A stretch of 64,000 nt of DNA from Dipteris shenzhenensis. Lineage: Eukaryota; Polypodiophyta; Polypodiopsida; Gleicheniales. Every line of letters begins with the position of its first letter. The stretch's first letter is position 1. This document shows positions 56,769 through 64,000 of this stretch, piece by piece. A model generated the notes under the pieces. The model did no database searches and was not told where the DNA came from. It was given only the letters and a program-made list of their open reading frames with translations. Position numbers and translations under genes: made by a program. The stretch is taken from the NCBI GenBank assembly GCA_047967505.1, contig CM106540.1; one strand, 5' to 3'.

Positions 56769-58160
56769 ATGTCCTCAAACTCCTCCTCTTCCACCATTTC
56801 CCTCATTAATCAGTTGCCTTCATTCTTCCCAATGAATCCAGAGAATGAATTCTTTGAGTTTGAGATGGAGCTTGGACTCCACCCCCGACCTCCTATTCCA
56901 CAAGCCACCGGTCCCTTCGACTCTCAAAGTACACCCTCGGCCACGATCCACATGCCCTTCGAATTTCTAGTCAAAGATTTACAAGCAGAGGAGGAAGTAT
57001 CTACACAATAGGCAACCCAGGAGGGTCATACAACAATAGACATGCCCCCTCAAAGACATCAAGAAAGCGCACCTCGGCTCCCACACAAGGGGAGTACAAA
57101 ATCATGCGCTCACAAACGCACTCATCGCTTGGGGAGGCATGGCTCCAACAACTAGATGCATGTGCAATCCACTCTCGCTACACATATGAGGGGCATGATT
57201 ATACCCTCCACTTGGACATGAGGCTCTTGGGAGAGTTTCTCCAGGCCTATAACTCCACACAAATGTGGGCATTCTTTGACTAGGACATGGTGCGAGCCGC
57301 CCTTGGCCTACCGGTCATTAGCGACAAGTATGCACTGAAGAAGAAGATGCCCAAGGCCTCAGCAAAATCTACCACTATGATTGCAAGAAAAGTAAAGGGC
57401 GCATCCAGTTCATAGAGATCATCAAGTCGGAAGTGGAAAGACCAGCAAGGGCATTGCAGTGGTTGACTCAAGTTAGGCACATCGACCACCACCAATCAAT
57501 CATGCCAAATATTTTGTTGCGGATGGCAGAACCCCAAATCATGAACTGGGCCAATTACTTTTGTAATGAAATGAGGGAGGACCTCAAAACACATAGAGAG
57601 GTCATCGGCAACCCAATGTGATACATGGCAGTTCTCTACCACATGCTGTAGCAACATCTGCCTATTGGCTATGGGTTTGGCCAAAAAGTTAGCCACGGGA
57701 TTGGGCACCAGTAGAGCAAGAAGAAGCCGAGGTCAAGCTAAAGCGAGCAAGAACAGAGCCCAATGCCACTCCGACCAACCGTCTTGTGCAACCGGACCAA
57801 GTCAGGTTGCTTGCATAGTACAAGGATCACCAAATGCATGCATTCCTATGCCATCAACTACGCCTTGAGAAAACGGATCCTCAAGACAAGGGCAAAAGGG
57901 TACAACAAGAGACCATCTTGGTAGATGACCTCCTAGGTGACGAAACAGTGACGATTGGCTTCCACCCAAAAGCCCAAGCTATCCCAACAACCCTCGTTGC
58001 TACCCAGGTCTCGGCCTCAACAACAATAGCCCATCCGCAAGAGACCACCTCCTTCGTCACTGGCACCTCCTACTCTCCATGGGAAAGCCTCACAAAGGCC
58101 CTACAATTTTGTAGTGTGCCCACTATCGACGGGCACCAAGTGGCTATAGCCACATGACAG
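56769..58160 (+). pseudogene. Unrecognised ORF region near the Gypsy 3' end
   Basis: An open frame starts at 56769 (MSSNSSSSTISL) with FFPMNPENEFFEFEMELGL and stops at 57009. In other frames the text continues with GEFLQAYNSTQMWAFFD, MVRAALGLPVISDKYALKKK (about 57230-57350), a basic segment near 57670-57760, and IPTTLVATQVSASTTIAHP (about 57990) to a stop at 58157. The middle part recalls proteins of unknown function carried by plant Gypsy and Mutator-type elements, but I cannot name the family. It lies directly before the 3' LTR fragment and after a leader-like repeat, so it may be a gag of a second Gypsy copy. Confidence 0.4.
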
Positions 58161-58391
58161 TAGAACAGCTCTCTCATGCTAACTAGATGGAGTAGAATTT
58201 ATTGGAAGCAATGACACAACTCCCACAGGTGGCATAGACAATTCTCCAGAGGAGCTAAGAACATGCTTCACAACTCTCAGCAACCCCCCTCTAGGCGCAT
58301 CTCTCCATGCGCAACAACACCTTGATGGTCGAACCCAACCCACAGGGAAAACGTCCCTAGATAGAGCAAAGGAGTACCGAACAACAATCAC

Positions 58392-58513
58392 ATGTTGTAG
58401 ATTCTAGCTGCAAATTACCACAAAAGGTGGTTAGTGTAGTTATGTGCCTCATGGGTGTAAAGCCACAAGTAGCCCAAGATCGGCCTCACCACTCTAGGTT
58501 TTGAGCCTCATAG
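58392..58513 (+). repeat. Gypsy 3' LTR fragment
   Basis: TGTTGTAGATTCTAGCTGCA onward matches 43916-44036 at roughly nine of ten positions and breaks off after TTTTGAGCCTCATAG. The rest of the LTR is missing. Confidence 0.85.
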
Positions 58514-59057
58514 CAATAGGATTTTATCTTGCAGAGGCATAAAAAGGTTATTGGATGTCTTGGATCATTGTCCTCCAAATGTGGATCTACTAGATAGTGT
58601 TGAGATTTTTGACTTAAAGGTAAGGACATTTGTGGATGTTCAATGATGTTTTGGCCTCCTCAATTATATAAACCATATCCTAAGGTTGTTAGATACTTAC
58701 TTTGTAGATCCACCACCAAACATGGTAAGTATATAAATCTATATATTCATAATGACTCTTGTACAAATGCCATTATGAAACAAAATATAATCTAATCTTT
58801 CTTATTCTTTTTCTTGATTGCAGGTTTCAGAGGATAGCTTTACATCAGTCTATGTCGATGGATATAGATCCATGGTCATAGAAAAGCTATTAACTTATGC
58901 TCATAAGGTATCGCAAGGGAGACTTAGCGTGAGATCTAGGGTTGGTGCTTCCAGAAGTAAGGAGACTGTTGTTGCTTTGAAGGGAAGGAGCAGGGGGCTG
59001 AGGACAATCCCAAAGTGGAAGAGAAGCTTTCCAGTGAGGATTCGCACAGCAGCCTGA
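58514..59057 (+). pseudogene. Exon-like scraps, unknown protein
   Basis: A segment at about 58535-58620 and another starting after the acceptor TGATTGCAG at 58824 (SEDSFTSVYVDGYRSMVIEK to PVRIRTAA, stop 59055-59057) look like exons. The second is strongly basic near its end (KGRSRGLRTIPKWKRSF). I recognise no domain. Confidence 0.3.
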
Positions 59058-59073
59058 TGAGGAGCCTCATCCT

Positions 59074-59271
59074 TCATAGGAGCCTGATGACCAGCCTTGT
59101 AGCTTGATCAGTAGCTTGATGAGTAGCCTCAGCTTGATAAGTAGCCTCCTTCACAATAGCTTGATGAGCAACCTTAGCCTGATCAGTAGCCTCCTTCACA
59201 ATAGCTTGATGAGCAACCTTAGTCTGATAAGTAGCCTCCTTCACAACCTTAGCCTGATCTGTATGACTCAC
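59074..59271 (-). repeat. 45-bp minisatellite encoding VAHQAIVKEATDQAK
   Basis: GCCTCCTTCACAATAGCTTG and the next 25 bp form a 45-bp unit present in about three copies, with partial units on either side. On the minus strand it stays open and encodes a 15-residue repeat, VAHQAIVKEA(T)(D/Y)QAK, an amphipathic helical pattern like LEA-type or coiled-coil repeats. There is an ATG at 59271. It could be part of a real gene or a chance open repeat. Confidence 0.7.
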
Positions 59272-60182
59272 TTATTGTATTGATACAATACATGTAATAT
59301 GAGTTTTTATTTATCTCAACAATCCCATTTGGGATGTCTATGCTTGTGTATCACTAATTTTTGTATTGATACAACTGACATGTAATATGATTTTTGAATT
59401 CTCTAAATGATTTCTTTACATAGAATTATTCTTTCTCTTATTTATAGTGTATAGGACATGTAGCATTAGTATAACATAAATTCAAATCAAGAATCAAGGG
59501 TACCTTCTTACAAGGGTTTAAAGATAGCATATGGAAAATTAGTAAAATTATCAAATATCGAGATCTTATCACTTGTACAAACCATAAAATTTCCATTATG
59601 AATAATTCATGTACAAAAGTTTCATATAGGATTTAAAAACTCAGTTTGTAGTACTATTTTTTACAAATGAAGAAGGAATGTTACAACTCAAAGTATGTAT
59701 ACAACTTTAGAGCTAGACTAGTAGCATAGCTCCAATAATCGAGAGTACTGAGCTAGACTAGTAGTAGAGATTCTCTAGCTGCTTCTCAAATAGATCTTGC
59801 AGAGATGACGATGAGATGTTGAAGCATACATTAAAGGAGCTGGTGCATGAGGGGAAGGTAGAGGATCGTTCAGGTGCATCACATGCTCCAACTACATCGG
59901 AGTCCCCCTGAGGAGTGTCCAGGTATAGTAGAAGCTGAAAGTCTCCACCACCGTTGCCAGCAATAAAAATTGCATTTAGAACAAGAACTAGAAAAGCAGT
60001 AGCCTGTGAATGAGGATCAGCCTTCTCTGTGAGTTCGACCGTGGTAGATATCTACATGTACATAATCACTAAGATCAGTGTGGATGTTGGTCACTAAGTC
60101 ATTGAGAAGTACTATACATGTACAAAAATCATGCAAAATCCTATACAGTGTTATTGAGAAGTAATATAAACAGTCTCTCCAA
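59272..60182. other. No supported gene
   Basis: AT-rich sequence with a tandem TTTTTGTATTGATACAA-like phrase (about 59275-59375). No domain recognised. Confidence 0.45.
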
Positions 60183-61463
60183 CTATGCTTTTGCAGTGAA
60201 TTGTGCTCTCCCTCCTATGCAATAGATGTTGTATGTTTTGTTATTAGTAACAAATGAAGACAATGAATGAATCATGTAAATATAACAAATGAAGACACTA
60301 AAGAAACAATTTGTAAGCATTCTGTGAACTTTTTTGTTGTTGATAATGAATGAGAATTCTTTCAAAATATTGTCCTCTGTCTCTACACGTGATGCAATTG
60401 GGCTAGCGTACAACACTGCCCATCCAATATTCCATCTTCATAGACCTTGATCTTCAATACTTTGTTTTCAGGGCCAACAAACAAGTTAAGGTCTTGGTCC
60501 ATTGGAACTAATTTATCCGCAATGAACCTATTGCATTTCTAGTAAAAAGAAAATATAAAATTATGGTTTGCAATCATATACTTAATGGTAACCATACTTG
60601 GCACCACCTCACAGTATACCTTGTTTGATATTGATTTATCCCTACCATCATCCAAGAAGTCAAGGTTCTTTTTATTTCTAGTTGCTTTATAGGTGAGCAT
60701 TGTTTTGCATACCTTGAATGGATACTTGTTAAATAGGTCAACCAAAACTGTGATTGGCATGCATACATTGATTTTTACAATTCTTGTAGCAATGCTTGGA
60801 CGTAAAGATCATTGAACTTCTGTGAATATCTTAGCCCTGTATGTCTCTGTCACACTACTAGGGGGCACTAGCCAGATAGTCTATCATATTCCATGGTAGA
60901 AGATCTTGTTTCTTCAAAACACATGAGTGTTTGCTTTGTCCAACAATTCATAAAAATGGTCATAGAAGAAGACACCTGTCTGCATTAATTGAGTTGTAGA
61001 TCTACCTTGATATTGTAATTCTCCTATTGCTCCATGCAAGACATCCAATTATCCCAAAATGCACTCCACCGACTGCCATTTTTCATATGATGATGGATAC
61101 ATATCTGAAAACCAAAACATGTTTTAGTTTATGTTGAAAATAGAAATTTTTGAAACTACCATTGTGAAACTGAAAGGGTTAAAAAATCACAATTGGCTTG
61201 TGCCATGGAAGATACTCACACATTACAAGTTCATTGTGCATATATACATGCTCAACTAGTATTTCCTTAATACCTTTTTTACCATCTATTGTTCTAAAAT
61301 CTTTGACCCTGCCTTTCCACACAACCATCTTTTGCCAATGACCATCTGCATTCACCCTATTGGCAACCTCTATAGATGATATGCATGTTGTAGGTCGCTG
61401 AGAAACAATGCTCACCTCTATGTCTTGGTCTTTTGCATTCGAGTTGCATTCTAACTCACACAC
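60183..61463 (-). pseudogene. Unrecognised spliced coding remnants
   Basis: Minus-strand blocks at 61179-61463 (VNADGHWQKMVVWKGRVKDF, KGIKEILVEHVYMHNELVM), about 60740-60900 and 60539-60760 (MPITVLVDLFNKYPFKVCKT, KKNLDFLDDGRDKSI), and about 60405-60530 (KCNRFIADKLVPMDQDLNLF, NKVLKIKVYEDGILDGQCC) read as protein but in shifting frames. I recognise no family. They may be exons of one gene or a transposon relic. Several stops lie between them. Confidence 0.35.
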
Positions 61464-61595
61464 TACTTTGCTTTAGGATGCCTTGGGTTGCCTATCGCCA
61501 TGGATGATTCGTGAAAGAGAACCAAACTTTCAAATGGGTAAAATGCAAGCAAGAGAACTAGGACATAAAGTAGCAACGCAAGCAAGAAAGACACC

Positions 61596-61596
<1 letters not shown>

Positions 61597-61649
<53 letters not shown>
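61597..61649. repeat. (GA)n microsatellite
   Basis: About 53 bp of uninterrupted GA. The Arg-Glu tail of the surrounding open frame is an artefact. Confidence 0.97.
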
Positions 61650-61653
<4 letters not shown>

Positions 61654-61691
61654 ATAAATGAAGGTTTGAGATCATACTAGGGAGGGATTGT

Positions 61692-61827
61692 CCTTGTTTG
61701 CACCTTAGTTGCATCAGAATTCTTTATTTTAGATTCTCTAAAGAGCTATTCATAGAATCCTTGTTTGTACCATAGTTGCATCTGAATTCTTTATCTTAGA
61801 TTCCCTAAAGAGCTATTCATAGAATCT
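61692..61827. repeat. 67-bp tandem duplication
   Basis: CCTTGTTTGCACCTTAGTTG onward at 61692 repeats at 61759 with a few substitutions. Confidence 0.9.
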
Positions 61828-62020
61828 ATATGTAACACTTGAACTTTTAGCATTTTAAAGTTTACAACTACTCAAAATCAGGAAATAGTTTTTAAAAAAA
61901 TTTTGGAAACTAATTTAGTTATTTACTAGAACTCTACAAGCACCTTTTTTACAAGATCAACTTCTTTCTAATTATGAGCTTGATTAATTAAAATTCACAT
62001 GTGGGGAATTGTGGGAATAG
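61828..62020. other. Short AT-rich spacer
   Basis: Nothing recognised. Confidence 0.4.
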
Positions 62021-62262
62021 TGGTAAAGCTAGAAATAGAGGTGGACATTCGGTGGAAGAAAAACAAAGAAGGCTCATCCAAAGAGGACACCAAATTAAGA
62101 GCCAATGAAGTGGAATTCTGTTGGAGCCGATATCATAGTGGTAAAGCTAGAAATAGAGGTGGACATTTGGTGGAAGAAAAATAAAGAAGGCTCATCGAAA
62201 GAGGACAGCAAATCAAGAGCCAATGAAGTAGAATCATGTCAGAGTCGATATCAAGATGGGAA
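62021..62262 (+). repeat. 118-bp tandem duplication
   Basis: TGGTAAAGCTAGAAATAGAG begins at 62021 and again at 62139. Both units remain open in one frame (KLEIEVDI, WKKNKEGSSKED, ANEVE), ending near 62360 in a Trp-Gly stop. It may be part of a former coding region together with 62740-63327. Confidence 0.88.
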
Positions 62263-62739
62263 AGATGAAGGAAAAGGTACAAAATGGTTCTACACATGCC
62301 TTCAAAAGCTTTCTATAGATATAAAGCTAAAATTCCATTCAAGTTTACAACCGTGGGGATAGCCCCATAGCAAGCAGGGGACAACTCAGTTTATAATAAG
62401 GATAATGAATAGGTATAAGTTGAAGTAAAGGAGAAGGAAAAGAGGAGGGAAAATGTCTTGGAGAAGGAGAAGGCAAGATTGAATAGTGAAGGTTTCAAGG
62501 GAATTGAACATATGGTCGATGATGTTGACAAGAGGAACAGAGAGTACCATAGCTAAGAGATCAGAGATGCCATGAGCTATAACATATTGGAATACTTTTG
62601 ATATAGACAGTATGAAAATTTAAAGTAGTGAAAAGAACACAAAGATGAAAAAGTTTAATGGAGAGCAAAAAACGAAGACTAGCTTCGAACTTAAGACTAC
62701 CTAATAAACTTGTGACTTGTAACTTACTACATGCTTAGC
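62263..62739. other. Purine-rich spacer
   Basis: AG-rich, with Lys/Glu/Arg open frames (about 62400-62480) that may be decayed coiled-coil sequence. Confidence 0.4.
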
Positions 62740-62764
62740 AGATGGAGGAACTAGCATAAGCTCA

Positions 62765-63327
62765 GTCTAATCCACAAAGAAGAAGAGCTCCAGGATTCCC
62801 AAGAAAAGCTTGAAGACATGCAACAGTCTTTAGCAATATGCACATTCAACCTCGAAGAGCTTACAAGGGACTGCCAAATTTGAAAGGACCAACTTGCTAT
62901 CGCTAAAGAGGTCAGCACTTCTCAAGTGCAAGTCTTGGACCAATGGTCCAATACCACTAACGTCATTCCTCAATAAGCGCAGGTCACCTTGCAAATGGAA
63001 AAGCTTAAGGAGGCATATACATCCATCTACCATATATATAAAGAAAAAATGGATGAGATGCAATTCGAAAAGATAGTCATCTCCAATGAGGCAATGGAAG
63101 ACAACACCAATGAAGTCCCACTACAATGCACAACGATGGTGTACCAAGAGCTTGTGGCCGCTCTACAAGCAGAAGATCACCTCAACACACGAGTGCTTAT
63201 CCAATGGAAGCAACTCCAAATCAGGATCATATCCGCTCATCCAACAATCAAATGGGAACATTCCATAGGGACCAAAACTCTGTGCATAATTTGCCGAGGC
63301 TTGTCTGAAGATGAGAAAAATATCTAA
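62765..63327 (+). pseudogene. Coiled-coil protein remnant
   Basis: The plus strand reads KEEELQDSQEKLEDMQQSLA, NLEELTRDCQI, a TGA at about 62881, then KDQLAIAKEVSTSQVQVLDQ, another stop near 62975, and a final 112-codon frame (62989-63327) with LKEAYTSIYHIYKEKMDEM and QELVAALQAEDHL. Heptad-like Leu, Glu and Lys spacing marks a long coiled coil. The last part contains CIICRGL before the stop. Similar coiled coils occur beside the polymerase in plant Gypsy elements, but I cannot name this protein. Confidence 0.45.
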
Positions 63328-64000
63328 AGTACTACTACCAACTAGCTAGATGCTACTAACTCAGGTTTTTTCTATTTTGAAAAAACCACCTCTAACTTGC
63401 AAATAATGACTAACAATTACCAATGATGTGAATTAGAGTATACTATCTATTACTGGCTAGACTCTTCTAATTACTACCAATGTGAACTAGACTCCAAGAT
63501 TTTTTATGAAGATCTTCTATGATCTTTAGTGGTTGACTGGCATCAAAAGGACAACTTATGAGCTGCTCCATGGTTGCTCCATGGTTCATAGTGATAGCTA
63601 CCCCAGGGACAATCAATTGTCTTCCTTCTTACCTTATCATGAGGAGTAAATAGTGCCCATCCCCATCCATAAATACATTCAAAAGAGATACAATCATAAA
63701 AGAAACTGCAACACAATCTTCTACAACACATTGGAAGAATGATGTGGCTCATATTAAGCCGCTCTATCAAAGCCTCGTAGAGGTTACCACTATCTTTTCT
63801 TAGAAGTCGGCAAGGAAGGGTTGTAAAATATCAATGCACAATGAAGAGGCTACAGGAAAGGTGAAGACTAAGATTTAATGGATTTGGCCATCCTCAAGCA
63901 TGCACAAAAGATGCAATGACATATGTGGTTTGTTCTATCAAGTTTGACTTATATGATCTTATCTGTTTTGGTCTTGATTGAAAAGCACTAATTATGTTTG
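63328..64000. other. No supported gene
   Basis: Repeated short phrases such as CTAACT..TACTA and GATCTTCTATGATC occur near 63330-63530. No coding or RNA feature was recognised up to the window end. Confidence 0.45.

Overview
The window looks like nuclear DNA of a land plant with a large, transposon-rich genome. It carries Arabidopsis-type telomere units (CCCTAAA), Copia and Gypsy LTR retrotransposons with plant-type primer sites, a plant LINE, a CACTA-type tnp2 transposase remnant and a plant leucine-rich-repeat receptor kinase with small GT-AG introns. The lineage cannot be fixed from the sequence; a fern, lycophyte or gymnosperm would fit. I found no tRNA, rRNA, plastid, mitochondrial or bacterial genes.

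Layout. 1-360: a decayed coding scrap. 670-3540: a 16-copy satellite in which the right half of the array has part of each monomer replaced by short telomere-repeat blocks. 4120-6100 (minus): an unrecognised, possibly spliced gene. 6487-8450: microsatellites and a very AT-rich repeated stretch. 8561-9131: an array of a 16-bp perfect palindrome beside a promoter-like element. 9229-10871: a truncated LINE fused to 10872-12406, a broken copy of a receptor-kinase gene. 14719-23440: LTR-element pieces, a hairpin repeat and a heavily rearranged second LINE.

25308-29513 (minus) is the only gene I judge intact: a three-exon LRR receptor kinase of about 1140 residues with a non-RD (HCD) catalytic loop, the type known from plant immune receptors. 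It and its upstream DNA (26683-31396) are duplicated as the broken copy at 10872-14301.

31397-43600: a truncated Copia element, motif clusters that may be transposon subterminal repeats, the tnp2 remnant, and a convergent pair of unrecognised genes (39019-41740 plus, 42174-43600 minus) whose first member resembles a transposase. 43916-58513: a decayed Gypsy element interrupted by a Copia element at 48092-53682 with a recognisable 5-bp target duplication. The Copia element has an internal inversion and signs of an LTR-sharing tandem. 58514-64000: short exon-like scraps, tandem repeats and a coiled-coil pseudogene.

The mobile elements do not form a working system; nearly all carry stops, frameshifts or missing domains. 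The receptor kinase is the one gene likely to act for the plant. The most unusual structures are the telomere-hybrid satellite, the palindrome array and the convergent transposase-like pair.
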